A stretch of 64,000 nucleotides of DNA from Haberlea rhodopensis. Its lineage: Eukaryota; Streptophyta; Magnoliopsida; Lamiales; Gesneriaceae. The notes under the pieces are model-generated. The model ran no database searches, was not told the origin of the DNA, and worked only from the letters and a program-made list of their open reading frames with translations. Location: NCBI GenBank assembly GCA_907163345.1, contig CAJQUN010000008.1, positions 12,339,191-12,403,190 of the forward strand. Direction: 5' to 3'. Numbering within the stretch: position 1 is the stretch's first letter; the number at the start of each line of letters is the position of its first letter. Positions 46,979 to 60,929 of the stretch are shown here, piece by piece. A program made the translations under genes and the position numbers.

Positions 46979-49313
46979 TGTAAGGACCCCCGTGCCCTTA
47001 TCCCGTTATTAGTGTATTTGCCCAAGCATTTAGTGCATGTAATCATATATGTAGGGGAAAACCCATTTGTCATCATAGCAAATCATGCCAATAATAAAAT
47101 TCTTTACATTATTCCATATAATATCTAATTTCCCCCAACCAAGTCCACATACATACCATGCACCATTATAATACACTAACATGTTCTCAGTTCATTTAGC
47201 ACAATAATAATTGCGTGCAACTCATAAATGAAGAGAGAAAGGCCCTTGCCTTCTTATACATACCATGTACACAAAATAGTGCTCACATGCGAGCATCAAT
47301 TAAGTGTGTGTATCAAATGTATAAAACATGGTGCTCAATACCGTCATTGGTACTTCGATCCCTGGAAGCACCTCCATTCCATAGCTCGAGCTCAACTCCA
47401 AAGCCATCGATGTACCTAATCACCTGCCCCAACAGAGACAGCCCCCACACGGGGTGAGCATACCAATATCCCAAATCCAATAAGTACAATATTACATTTC
47501 ATAATTTACACAAGTAAATGCTATGAATATTAAAAGACACTCCCTGGATGGCAACATCCTCATCCGGGATCCCCTGTGCTGTTCCTGTTCTCAAAATAAC
47601 TGAAACCATCAAATTTCCAAATGCCAGTTAATCGTTACATTGATTAACAAATCCGTTTGCCACGTACCGATATCATAATCAATAATATCAAATTATTAAA
47701 CAATGATTATGGATATTCCATATATCTCACTTATGGTTCCATAGTTCTATTTCATCGCTCGCTCTACAATAGCGGCATTTTATCCTCACGCATGCTCAAC
47801 AGTAGTGGCGTCATAACCGGTGTTCGCTCAAATGCGACAACATCCCAATCATTGCTCGCTCAAAAGCAGCACCATATAATTCCCAATGTCTATCCATTTA
47901 TTGCAATATAACGTACCATGCATTCAACAATTGCAATTACAAAAAGAGCTATGCTCGTACGTTATACGTACCTTATAATTCCGTAGTTTGAGTCCAACCT
48001 TGCCTGAGTCCCACGACCCGATGAGTTATGTGCTAACACATAAATAACTCACAATTAAACACAAGCATGCAACCACGTGCCCAAGCACGTTCAGAACTTT
48101 CAAAAATATCGTCAATCCATGACGATTTACCATTTTAAAAGATCCCGGGTTAAGCATGCATAATACCCAAAATATTCCATTTTATAAGTTTAAAATGATA
48201 GCCAAAAACTCAATCGAGAATTCCGTTTTAAAAACACTTTGGCTCCAACCAATCCATTTTAAAAGTATAGCATTCCCATTGGAATGTAGACATTGCCCCG
48301 TAAATCGGCTAATTAAACCCGTTTCCAAAAACCCGACATTTTCTAAAATTTTCGAAAAAAACTCCAACCTTCGAGCGGCGATCAATCGCTGATTTTATCG
48401 CGATCGATCTCCCCTAACCAGTGGCCAACCAGCGCCTTATCGCGATCGATCGCGAGTCTCAGCGATCGATCGCTAACCCGCTCGCGATCGATCGCCGAGA
48501 CCTTGCGATCGACCGCCATCACTGTACATCTTCACCAAATTCTAGCTGCTCGTCGCGATCGATCGGCACTCCCTCCGCGATCGATCGCAACCTGCGATTT
48601 TCCGAAAAACTCGAGCTTTCATGGTGTTTTTGACTCCCAAACTCAAAACCAACACCCCTAACTTCCTCAACACCTCCAATACACCAATTAAACTAAAAAA
48701 AACACTAAAAACAACTTTTTAGATTTTTAACCAAAACCCGCAATTCTCAAATCCAACTCAAAACTTGACCAACAAGCACAATACCGTAATCAAATCGAAG
48801 TTAAAGGTGAGGAGAAGAAGATTACCAGCTTTTCTTCAAGAAATCGGGCTCCCAAGACGAGCCTCCATCGATTTGCTTCCAAGAGAAAAGAGGAAGGGTT
48901 TGGGGTGGGAGAGTGGCGTGAGGGAGAGGAGAGAGAGAGGAGATTCAGCATAATGACGGAATACCGAGTCCATTTGGTATATATAGCACCAAGACTCCAA
49001 AGTACCAATACTTCCACAATTATATAATGATTCATTAAAAATCATCTGTTTTCAATAATTATCTGTCCAACCTCTATTTCCATTACCAGCCCCAGTACAA
49101 AGTACTCCGGACCCCAGATCCCACCAAAGACCAAATTCCAAGGTTATCACCACGATGAGAATACAATCTCAACCCTTGGATCCAATGACTCCAAATACAG
49201 GATTTAAAATCCCCGGGAGTCTCAAAACCGCAATTAATGCATAATTGCCAAATTAAATCCATTAAGGATCATTACCACTCCGGGATTAACACTATTAATC
49301 CCCGGGCATCACA
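46979..49313 (-). repeat. Outer LARD, 3' LTR
   Basis: Length 2335 bp. A minus-strand TATA box (CTATATATACC) is near 48978-48986. The GATCGATC array lies at 48377-48589. CTCGCT/AGCGGC words are near 47755-47870. Confidence 0.88.
48377..48589. repeat. Palindromic GCGATCGATCGC array (outer LARD, left LTR)
   Basis: Eight sites near 48377, 48399, 48440, 48461, 48483, 48505, 48554 and 48576. About five are perfect over GATCGATC. Confidence 0.87.
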
Positions 49314-51524
49314 ATTATCCCCCACTAATAGAATTTCGTCCTCGAAATTTGCATAGGCTTACTCCACGTATCGCCGAGACTACAAAATCCAAACGGATCT
49401 ACATCGTAGAATCACGAACATATCATGAATGACACACCAACCGCGAGGATACCGACCTCGCACCAAAACCTGGAATGGATTATCCTCACAAACCAACACA
49501 AATTCAAGGAAGACGTCAGCATTCACTGATGCTAACCATCTCAAAGCAGTCAACCATCCATTACTGCAAATCAAACGAATCATTCGTGATTCCAAAATAG
49601 ATATCGCCTCGATGATATCTCTACGATGTTAAACATACATCGTTACCAAGGAAACCACCAGTACACAACAGTGTACCTAAACCACATCCGGCTTCCGCTT
49701 TCCAAATCCATCTCCATCGAAGGAGTAGTTGCACCACATTGCAGCACGGATTGGGCAACAACACGGCCACCGGTCAATACAAAACACATCTCCAAAGATG
49801 TCTACATCCGTGTGTTCCAAGAATCATATCTTGGTCCAAATACACCATCGAGACTCCACAAGGTCTCAAGTTCTCGAAAGGACATGCAAGAACAATCAAT
49901 TGCATTCCCGCCACACGTGTCAACCACGACACCTAACAAATCCGAATCATGGCCATCCCTCGTTTACCCAAGGATTCAACAATCCTAACACGGGGATGTT
50001 ATCAAATTACTCAGAAATGAATTACTATGGCCTAAAATACGACAATCCCTCCTCAGGGAAAGTCAACCGAACCTCACGATCATTCATCAGAATACATCGT
50101 GCCATCGAGATTACTAATCTCAAGGTGCCACAACCTCTCACCGGAGATTCGCCAAACCAAGCATACTAATCCGGTGCTAAATAAAGAACAATTAGATGCT
50201 GGCATTCGTATACTCACACCGGCATACAAGCCTAAGTACCAATACAAACATGCATACACAATGCAATCGATTTGGGTATCTCAAACCGTACCCAAAAGTC
50301 CCAATCTCAACTGTCAATCCTCAACTATTCTCACTTAACGGAGAATGATGATTGATAAACCAAAAATTGAAGGGTGTGATTCCAACATCCACACAAACCG
50401 ATTCAACAAATCTTCCAAAGATTCCCCATAGGTGCATGAATACCGCCTTCGACGCAAGGAAAGTGTCATGAACCCATGATCTTCCAACCTCGAACCACCG
50501 TTTGGAACCCTGGATATATTTCTGCCCAAATATATCTCGGAACCAACAAATACCCAACTGGTTCAGAATAGTGCATCAAAGCCACTATTACCAAATCGAA
50601 ACCCGTATACGCCATGTATACTCATCCTAATGATGCTCTGTACTAATGCCATAGTACTCCACAATTTCGAGCATTTCCCCGGAGACGTCTCCTCGTACGT
50701 CTCTCGCAAATAAAAAGCCATTACTCAGTCCAACACCAGTAATGTTTACCGTGGCTGATTCACAATCAACTCACGGCCGATACCAGCTGCCTTCATGACA
50801 GTACAATTCAAATCTCTCCAAGAGATACAATCAATATAGTAGTGTCATCCCACTAACTATATCTCACAATTCCAATTGTGTCCCCCATTGCATTCCATAT
50901 GCAAGGATTCTCAACCAGAACCAACAATGACTTGTTGTCACTCACGTAGGTACTCCCAACAAAACCGAGTTGTCCCAGTACAAGTCCCTCAAAACAATTG
51001 ACGTATAAACGTCCCCATGAGGTATTTCGTGCCTCCATCATCATGCCACATAGAAACTACAAGAGTCTACCATAAACCCTCATCGTATCACCATACGATT
51101 CACCAAACTCGTATCCAACGAGCAGTATAATGGCTATCACGAGCACAATATAGCACTGCTACAATACATGGCTAGCAAATCGCTGCCTCCTTAGGTTTAT
51201 ACCAAACCTACCAACGTATCATACGTTCCACTCGGCATACCATACCGTAACATCCATTTAGAGTAGTGAGTCATCAACCAATATTTCTCTAAAACACCTA
51301 AGCACAATGGACATCCCAGTGTCCTTACTCAACCACAAAGCAATCCTAATTCCGTAGGATTTACTCCACACCCTCATGGGTGGATATGATCATGTCTACC
51401 ACATGTCACCTCGGTATAAGCAAGTAGTTTCTTCGCTAACTAATCCTACTACCAGTCACTTGGCTAGCCATTCCAACGAGTATACCCAAAGATACTACCA
51501 CTCGTAAAATATTTACCTCAAATA
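49314..51524 (-). other. Outer LARD internal region, left part
   Basis: Non-coding on both strands. It opens (plus) with the complement of the purine tract ATTATCCCCCACTAAT and is collinear with the inner element's 54109-56315. It is interrupted at 51525. The open frames here are short and lack protein motifs. Confidence 0.7.
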
Positions 51525-54108
51525 TGTAAGGACCCCCCGTGCCCTTAACCCGTTATTAGTGTATTAAGCCATACCATTAGTGCATATAATCATACTATCA
51601 TGGGGAAAACCATATGCAAGTGCAACACCATATGCTATCCAGGAAATTTCTTGCATTCAATCCACATAATATTCATATTCCCCAACCAAGATTATTCATA
51701 TAACATGCACCCTCATAATACACTAACATGCTCTTAGTTCAATTAGCAATTCCATATTTAATTGCATGCAGACCATAAATGAATAGTGAAGAGCCGTAGT
51801 CCATTTATACATTCCATATACACGTAAAATGTACTCACGTAAGAGCACCCAATGAACACGCGTGTATCTAATGTATAAAACACTCTACTAGATACCGTTA
51901 CTGGTGCTTCGACCCTGGAAGCACCTCCCAAGCGCAACTCGATCTCAACTTTGGATCTATGTGCCTATCCAACCAGCTCTGGTACCTCGATCCTGGAAGT
52001 ACCTCAAATCAACAGCCCGGGCTCAACTCCAAAGCCGCTGCTAGACCTGTAACACCTGCCCCAACAGAGACAGCCCCCGCACGGGGTGAGCATACCAATA
52101 CCACCAATCCACTAATCATAACATTGCAATTCATAATTTACAGAATGTAAATGCCATAATTTAAATGATACTCCCTGGATGGTAACACCCTCATCCGGGA
52201 TCCCCTGTATTGTCCCTGTTCTCAAAATAACCAAACTCATCAAATTCCCAAAGCCAGTTAATCGCCACATAGATTATCTAATACCGTTCTGTTATGCCAG
52301 TTCCATAATCAATATGGTAAAATCATAATGTAAAAGACCGTAAATATCACATAAATCAATTTAATGATTCCATGTTCCTATTTCATTGCTCGCTCCACAA
52401 TAGCGGCATTCTAAACCCCGCGCACGCTCAACACTAGCGGCGTCATAATCGATGGTCGCTCAACGGCGACAGCATCCCAAATCATTGCTCGCTCTATAGC
52501 GGCACCGTATAGTTCCAAATGTATAATCATTTGACGCAAACACCATTTACCATGCATATCATTATCCATTTATAGCAAGTATCATGTACTATGCATTTCA
52601 ATACCCATTTTGGTGCAATTACCACATGCCATGTATTTCAATACCCATATAATGCAATCATCACACACCATGTACCCCAATGCCCATTTAATGCAATTAT
52701 CGCATACCATGCATTTTACAGTTGCAACATTATAATAGGCTACGCTCGTACGTCATACGTACCTTAAGTCTCCGTAGTCCAAGCCGAACCTTGCTTGAGT
52801 TCCATGCCCCGAGAAATATGTGCTAAAACACATAAACAACTCACAATCAAGAATAAGCATGCGATCACGTGCCCACGCACGTTTGTAACCTCAAAACCCA
52901 TCGTCAATCCATGACGATTACATAAATAGAAGCCCCCCGGCTAAGCATGCATAATACCCAAAATATACCATTTAACAAGTTTAAATAATATCCCAGAATT
53001 CAACCGGGAATTCTGTTAATTAAATTTGGCTCCAACCAATCCATTTTAAAAGTATAACATTCCCATTGGAATGTAGGCATCGCCCCGGAAACGGCCCCTT
53101 TAAACCCCGGTTCCAAAATCCCGACATTTTCCAAAAAATTCCAAAAAACCAATTCCTTCGGGTGGCGATCGATCGCCACATTTACCGCGATCGATCGCCA
53201 CACTCCAGTGGCCAACCAGTGCCTTCTCGCGATCGATCGCCAATCCTCGCGATCGATCGCCAACTCGCTCGCGATCGATCGCCGAGACCTCGCGATCGAT
53301 CGCCAGCACTGTTCATCTTCTTCGAAAATTGGACTGCTCGTCGCGATCGATCGCCCCACCTCGGCGATCGATCGCCACCTGCGATTTTCCGAAAATTTCG
53401 AGCTTCCATGGTGTTTTTCACACTCAAACTCAAAATCAACACCCCATACTCCACCAACACCTCAAATACAACATTTAAAGCCATTAAAAACTTTAAAAAC
53501 TCAACATAGGATTTTAACCAAAAATTCCCAAAACCCATAGTCAACCAAAACCTCAACCAAAAGCTACCATACTACTATCAAATCGAAGCCAATGACGAGG
53601 GGAAGATTAATACCTGATTATCTTCGAGAAAACCGGCTCCCGAGCCAAGCTACCATCAAATTTCCCATCAACGGAGAAGAGGTAAATGGGGGAGAAGGGT
53701 TTGGATCGATAGAGAGAGAGAGAGAGAGGGAGAAATGGATTCCGAATGACGGAATCCCTAGTCCAATGGGTATATATAGCAAAAATATCCCAACACACCA
53801 ATACCTCCACAAATACATCATGATTCATTAAAAATCATGTTTTCAAAAACTCTCTCTCCAACACCAAATCCTCATACCAGCCCCAACATAAAGCACCCCG
53901 GACTCCAAGTCCCACCGAAAACCCAACTCATAGGTTTTCCACCGAAATGAGAATACAATCTCAACCTTTGGATCCAGCGATCCCAAATGCCCGATTATAC
54001 AACCTCGGGAGACCAGAAACCGCAATTAATTCCTAATTGCCACAATTAAAAATCCATCAAGGATTAATACCACACCGGGATTAACACCATTAATCCCCGG
54101 ACATCACA
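51525..54108 (-). repeat. Inner LARD, 3' LTR
   Basis: Same termini as the outer LTRs but a distinct subfamily: it has extra blocks near 51950-52060 and 52560-52720. The array of GATCGATC sites is at 53164-53376 and a (GA)n tract at about 53712-53728. Confidence 0.92.
53164..53376. repeat. Palindromic GCGATCGATCGC array (inner LARD, left LTR)
   Basis: Eight sites, all keeping GCGATCGATCGC, making it the most regular array in the window. Each site is followed by CA, CG or CC. Confidence 0.9.
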
Positions 54109-56859
54109 ATTATCCCCCACTAATAAAATTTCATCCTCAAAATTGCACCGGTGTACCCCACGTAACACCAGGACTACACAAACAAAACAAAGCCATGACC
54201 CCGATTCTGGACCAAGTTAGAATCGAATTAACAACTGCAAGAATACCAGTCTTGCACCAAGCCTTAAAATAGAGCAAACGCCAAAATCCATACAAACCCA
54301 AAATAACGACATACCTCGACGTGAGACGTCCCAGAAGTCAGTCCACCATGACTGAAAATCAACCAAACCTTCCTTGGTCTCGACATAGATATCTCCCCCA
54401 TGATATCTCCATCACTTGCCCACGATGCTTAACACGCATCGTTATGATGAGGACTACTAGCATACGACAGTATACTCACAGAAAATCCGGTTCTTGGTTC
54501 CCAGTCCATCTCCTCCAAAGGAGTAGTTGCATCACTTGCAACACAAATCGGGCAACCCACGGTCACCGATCCACACAAAGCACATCTCCGAAGATGTTTA
54601 CACCGGTGTGTTCCAAGAAATTATATCTTGGTCCCGACACACCATCAAGACTTCACAAAGTCTCAAGTTCCACAGAGGTCATGCAAGACAAACAATTGCA
54701 TTCCTACACACGTGTCAACCATGACACTAAACAAACCCGAATCTCGGCCATCCCTCATTTATCCTTGGATCCAACAATCCTAAAATAGGAAGGCTATCGA
54801 ATTATCCATCAAGAATTACCATGATTCCAAAACACGACGATCCCTCCTCAGGGGAAGTCAAACAACCCTAACGATCATTCATCAGAATGCATCGTGCCAT
54901 CGAGATTACCGATCTGGAGGTTCCACAATCTCACACCGGAGATTCACCAAACCAAGCATACAAACTCGACGTTCAACAATGAACAAAATAACGTTGGCAT
55001 TCGTATTCACTCACGGCATACATGCCCAAACACCAATCACAACATGCATACACAATGCAATAGACTCGGGTATCTCCAATCATACCCAAATCCCAAAACC
55101 AACTGTCAAACCTCGATTATTCTCACCCCACGGAGAATGATGGTTGACAAACCAAAACCAAAGGGTGTGATTTCAACATCACCACCACACGAACCAAAAT
55201 AACGAATCTCCCCAAAAGATTCAACCGGTAGGCATCATAATACCGCCTTCCTCTCAAGGAAAAAGTCATGAATCCATGATCCTCCAATCCTCGAACCACC
55301 GTTCGGAAGACCTGGGTATGTTTATACCAAAACATATCCCCGAACCCAGAAATACACAACTGGTTAGAGTAGTGCATCAATACCACCATTACCCGATCCA
55401 AAATCCGTATACGCCACACATCCCAACGATGCTCTGTACTAATGCCATAGTACTCCACAATCGAGCATCTCCCCGGAGACGTCTCCTCAAACGTCTCACC
55501 GAGGTAAGAAATCCATTACTCGGTCCAACACCAGTAATGCTTACCATGGCTGATTTACAATCAATCCACGACCGATACAAGCTGTCTCCAAGACAGTACA
55601 ATCCAAATCTCTCCAAGAGACAAAATCAATATAGTAGTGTCACCCCACTAACTATATTTCACAAACCATTGTGACTCACATTGCACGCCATATGCAAGGA
55701 GGCTCAACTAGAGCTAACAACGACTTGTTGACACTCACGTTGGTAATACCAACAAAATTGAGCTGTCCCAGTACAAGTCCCTCAAAACAATGGAGTATAA
55801 ACGTCCCCGTGAGGTATTCCCTACCTCAACCACCATGGCACATAGAGACTACAAGAGTCTATCATAACCCTCATCGTATCGCCTTACGATTCACCCAGCT
55901 CGAATCCAACGAGCACCATAAAGGCTAACACAAGCACACCAACGTACTGCAACAATACCTGGCTAACGGTTCGTTGGCCCCATTGGCTCATACCAACCTA
56001 TCAACGTGACCCACGTTTCCATCCCGGTATACCATACCGCACAAACCATTAGAGTTGTGGGTCATCGCCCAACACATCTCTAAAACACCAAAGCATAATG
56101 GACATCCCGGCGTCCATGTTTAGTTTCCATGCAATCCTAATCCATTAGGACTTATTCCACACCTTCAGGGTGGGTGTAACCATGTTTACTCCTCATCACA
56201 ATAACAAGCGAGTAGTTTCCTCAATGACTACTCTTACCACCAATCACTTGGCCTTAGCCATCCCAGCGAGCATACCCAAGGGTATCATTGCTCGACAGAT
56301 ATTTACCTCTATAATCATGATGCGGTACACTCACCGGTACAATGCATCCAATGCTCCATCGGGCAAACCTGCTCGGCAAAAAGGTCTCGTCAACTAGTGA
56401 CCCAGACTCTATCATGTGCCCACCATCGGCACTCAAACCATACAACCAAATACATAACATGAATGTATTATTCACCAAAACGACGCCACGCGTCCACATA
56501 GACATCCCAAATAACATCGTCAAACACATGACGGTACCCGTCGATACACGACACTCATAATCTCATCGTCAAACACATGACGGTATAAAACAACGCATAA
56601 TATTCACAATAATGATAACAAAAGTAATATGCCATACCTCATCGCTATCAAGATAGCGGAATACATGTATCCATCGTTCACCAACGGTACACAAGCAGCA
56701 CCCATCGCCCGTAGGCGGCATAATCCAGTGCTACGCACATAGCGGTATAACCCATCGCTATAGAATCAGCGGCATGATCCCCCGCCATAGAGTCAGCGGC
56801 ATAAGACATCGCCATAGATATCCGGCGGTATGAACCATCGCCATAGATGTAGTGGAATG

Positions 56860-57000
56860 TACCATCGCTATATAATACCTGGCGGCATGAACCATCGCCA
56901 ATAGAATACCCGGCGGCATGAACCATCGCCAATAGAATACCCGGCGGCATGAGCCATCGCCAAAAGAATACCCGGCGGCATGAACCATCACCAATAAAAT
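56860..57000. repeat. Minisatellite, ~32-bp unit (inner LARD)
   Basis: Four tandem units of the type ATACCYGGCGGCATGARCC followed by ATCGCCAATAGA. Confidence 0.85.
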
Positions 57001-57059
57001 AGCGGAATAATCGCGGACTCAAGAGGTACTCACACTCATGTAGTACTTTGTTCCCGATC

Positions 57060-57665
57060 GTATCGCTACGTCATGACAGCGGCATCATCGCTTCGACGTG
57101 ACAGCGGCATGTATCATCGCTTCGACACGACAGCGGCATCATCGCTTCGACATGACGGTGGTACCATCGCTTCGACGTGACAGCGGCATTTACCATCGCT
57201 TCGACACAACAGCGGCATTTACCATCGTTCCGGCATGACAGCGGAAATACCCCTCGCTTCGACATATTAGCGTCATAATATCCCTCGCAATAGTAATATG
57301 ACAGCGGCATTATCCTTCGCTTCGACATATTTGCGGCAAATATTCTTCATCGCTATAATATGACAGCGGCAAGTATTCACATCGCTACGCCATGCATGCA
57401 ACCGTAATGCATATCCCATATTCCAATAATTGTTTCGGCACGACAGCGGCATCATCGCTTCGACGTGACAGCGGCATTTACCATCGCTTCGACACAACAG
57501 CGGCATCATCGCTTCGACGTGCATGCAACCGTAATGCATAACCCGTATTCCAATAATTGTTCGGCACGACAGCGGCATCATCGCTTCGACGTGACAGCGG
57601 CATTTACCATCGCTTCGACACGACAGCGGCATCATCGCTTCGACGTGCATGCAACCGTAATGCAT
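57060..57665. repeat. Minisatellite with ~28-33-bp unit and ~124-bp higher-order repeat (inner LARD)
   Basis: The basic unit is ATCGCTTCGACRYGACAGCGG with a CAT-type tail. In 57395-57665 several units plus GCATGCAACCGTAATGCATA form a larger repeat recurring at about 57398, 57521 and 57646. Confidence 0.88.
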
Positions 57666-57853
57666 AACTCGTGTCTCATATGACCCTGCAACCACCATGG
57701 TTAGCAATAACATATTCCAATTATGAACACATATCATAAATGCACATAAGCAATATAGTTGTGCCACGCAACACTAACTACCATCATGCATAAGTATGTG
57801 CTTCTCATTCCCATTATCATTTTCCTAGGCCCTCAACAGCCCCAAAGAGCTAA

Positions 57854-57870
57854 CCACTGCTCTGATGCCA
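57854..57870 (-). other. Primer-binding site of the inner LARD
   Basis: Minus strand TGGCATCAGAGCAGTGG, four bases from the LTR end CCTTACA. It matches initiator tRNA-Met apart from one base in the core. Confidence 0.85.
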
Positions 57871-57874
57871 CTAA

Positions 57875-60457
57875 TGTAAGGAACCCTGTGCTCTTAACCC
57901 GTTATTAGTGTATTAAGCCATACCATTAGTGCATATAATCATACTATCATGGGGAAAACCATATGCAAGTGCAACACCATATGCTATCCAGGAAATTTCT
58001 TGCATTCAATCCACATAATATTCATATTCCCCAACCAAGATTATTCATATAACATGCACCCTCATAATACACTAACATGCTCTTAGTTCATTTAGCAATT
58101 CCATATTTAATTGCATGCAGACCATAAATGAATAGAGAAGAGCCGTAGTCCATTTATACATTCCATATACACGTAAAATGTACTCACGTAAGAGCACCCA
58201 ATGAACACGCGTGTATCTAATGTATAAAACACTCTACTAGATACCGTTACTGGTGCTTCGACCCTGGAAACACCTCCCAAGCGCAACTCGATCTCAACTT
58301 TGGATCTATGTGCCTATCCAACCAGCTCTGGTACCTCGATCCTGGAAGTACCTCAAATCAACAGCCCGGGCTCAACTCCAAAGCCGCTGCTAGACCTGTA
58401 ACACCTGCCCCAACAGAGACAGCCCCCACACGGGGTGAGCATACCAATACCACCAATCCACTAATCATAACATTGCAATTCATAATTTACAGAATGTAAA
58501 TGCCATAATTTAAATGATACTCCCTGGATGGTAACACCCTCATCCGGGATCCCCTGTATTGTCCCTGTTCTCAAAATAACCAAACTCATCAAATTCCCAA
58601 AGCCAGTTAATCGCCACATAGATTAACTAATACCGTTCTGATATGCCAGTTCCATAATCAATATGGTAAAATCATAATGTAAAAGACTGTAAATATCACA
58701 TAAATCAATTTAATGATTCCATGTTCCTATTTCATTGCTCGCTCCACAATAGCGGCATTCTAAACCCCGCGCACGCTCAACACTAGCGGCGTCACAACCG
58801 ATGGTCGCTCAACGGCGACATCATCCCAAATCATTGCTCGCTCAATAGCGGCACCGTATAGTTCCAAATGTATAATCATTTGACGCGAACACCATTTACC
58901 ATGCATATCATTATCCATTTATAGCAAGTATTATGTACTATGCATTCAAATACCCATTTTGGTGCAATTACCACATGCCATGTATTTCAATACCCATATA
59001 ATGCAATCATCACACACCATGTACCCCAATGCCCATTTAATGCAATTATCGCATACCATGCATTTTACAGTTGCAACATTATAATAGGCTACGCTCGTAC
59101 GTCATACGTACCTTAAGTCTCCGTAGTCCAATCCGAACCTTGCTTGAGTTCCATGCCCCGAGAAATATGTGCTAAAACACATAAACAACTCACAATCAAG
59201 AATAAGCATGCGATCACGTTCCCACGCACGTTTGTAACCTCAAAACCCATCGTCAATCCATGACGATTACATAAATAGAAGCCCCGCGGCTAAGCATGCA
59301 TAATACCCAAAATATACCATTTAACAAGTTTAAAGAATATCCCAGAATTCAACCAGGAATTCTGTTAATTAAATTTGGCTCCAACCAATCCATTTTAAAA
59401 GTATAACATTCCCATTGGAATGTAGGCATCGCCCCGAAAACGGCCCCTTTAAACCCCGGTTCCAAAATCCCGACATTTTCTAAAAAATTCCAAAAAACCA
59501 ATTCCTTCGGGTGGCGATCGATCGCCACATTTACCGCGATCGATCGCCACACTCCAGTGGCCAACCAGTGCCTTCTCGCGATCGATCGCCAATCCTCGCG
59601 ATCGATCGCCAACTCGCTCGCGATCGATCGACGAGACCTCGCGATCGATCGCCAGCACTGTTCATCTTCTTCGAAAATTGGACTGCTCGTCGCGATCGAT
59701 CGCCCCACCTCGGCGATCGATCGCCACCTGCGATTTTCCGAAAATTTCGAGCTTCCATAGTGTTTTTCACACTCAAACTCAAAATCAACACCCCATACTC
59801 CACCAACACCTCAAATACAACATTTAAAGCCATTAAAAACTTTAAAAACTCAACATAGGATTTTAACCAAAAATTCCCAAAACCCATAGTCAACCAAAAC
59901 CTCAGCCAAAAGTTACCATACTACTATCAAATCGAAGCCAATGACGAGGGGAAGATTAATACCTGATTATCTTCGAGAAAATCGGCTCCCGAGCCAAGCT
60001 ACCATCAAATTTCCCATCAAGGGAGAAGAGGGAAATGGGGGAGAAGGGTTTGGATCGATAGAGAGAGAGAGAGGGAGAGAAATGGATTCCGAATGACGGA
60101 ATCCCGAGTCCAATGGGTATATATAGCAAAAATATCCCAACACACCAATACCTCCACAAATACATCATGATTCATTAAAAATCATCTATTTTCAAAAACT
60201 CTCTCTCCAACACCAAATCCTCATACCAGCCCCAACATAAAGCACCCCGGACTCCAAGTCCCACCGAAAACCCAACTCATAGGTTTTCCACCGAAATGAG
60301 AATACAATCTCAACCTTTGGATCCAGCGATCCCAAATGCCCGATTATACAACCTCGGGAGACCCAAAACCGCAATTAATTCCTAATTGCCACAATTAAAA
60401 ATCCATCAAGGATTAATACCACACCGGGATTAACACCATTAATCCCCGGACATCACA
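57875..60457 (-). repeat. Inner LARD, 5' LTR
   Basis: Length 2583 bp, with very few differences from 51525-54108 (for example near its left terminus, and one palindrome reading CGATCGACG). The small divergence points to a recent insertion. Confidence 0.92.
59513..59725. repeat. Palindromic GCGATCGATCGC array (inner LARD, right LTR)
   Basis: Eight sites at the same spacing as 53164-53376. One has lost symmetry at its right edge. Confidence 0.9.
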
Positions 60458-60929
60458 AAATATGTGCTGTGGTACACTTCCTGTACGGCGCGCCCAATAA
60501 TTCTTCGAGCAACCTGCTCGGCATAATGGTCTCGTCAACTAGTGACCCAGACACTACCATGTACTCGCCAAGGGCACGCGAACCATGTGACTAAATAAAT
60601 ATACAAAAATGTTTATTCATCGTAACGACGCTACACGTTTACATAGAACATCCACTATGTCATCGTCAACCCGTGACGGTATATGTCAACATATGACATC
60701 CAAAATAACATCGTCAACTCGTGACGGTACATGTATATCAATGCATGACATCCACAATAATGCTAATAAAACAGTAATATGCCATACCTCATATAGCGGT
60801 ATACCTGTATCCATCCTCCAACCGTGGTGCGCAAGCAGCATCCATCGCTCAAAGGCAGCATGATCGCGTGCTACGTACATAGCGGCATAACCCATTGCTA
60901 TAGAATCAGCGGCATAAATCATCGCTATA

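Larger units (their letters stand above)
54109..57874 (-). other. Inner LARD internal region (non-coding)
   Basis: No reverse transcriptase, integrase, protease or gag motif was found on either strand. The right third is built of minisatellites (56860-57000 and 57060-57665). Confidence 0.75.
51525..60457 (-). mobile_element. Inner LARD inserted in the outer LARD of the same family
   Basis: LTRs are 51525-54108 and 57875-60457 (2584 and 2583 bp), nearly identical by eye. An exact 5-bp duplication AAATA lies at 51520-51524 and 60458-60462. The minus-strand purine tract (54124-54109) and tRNA-Met primer-binding site (57870-57854) are intact. The ~3.8-kb internal region has no gag or pol. The insertion site can be read directly. 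The outer sequence ATATTTACCTC|AAATA and TGTGCTGTGGTACAC on the other side are continuous with the uninterrupted homologue near 56310-56335 inside the inner element. Confidence 0.93.

Noticed and set aside
49321..51524. Several plus-strand ORFs of 60-146 codons in LARD internal regions
   Set aside because: The frames are not kept between the outer and inner LARD copies, contain no known motifs and lie antisense to the element.
53000..53556. Overlapping open frames on both strands encoding Arg/Ser/Asp-rich peptides (repeated AIDRR and DRSR words); also at 48421, 59349-59893 and 27502-27814
   Set aside because: GCGATCGATCGC has no stop codon in any frame of either strand, so arrays open all frames by themselves. 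No start context or conserved protein is present.
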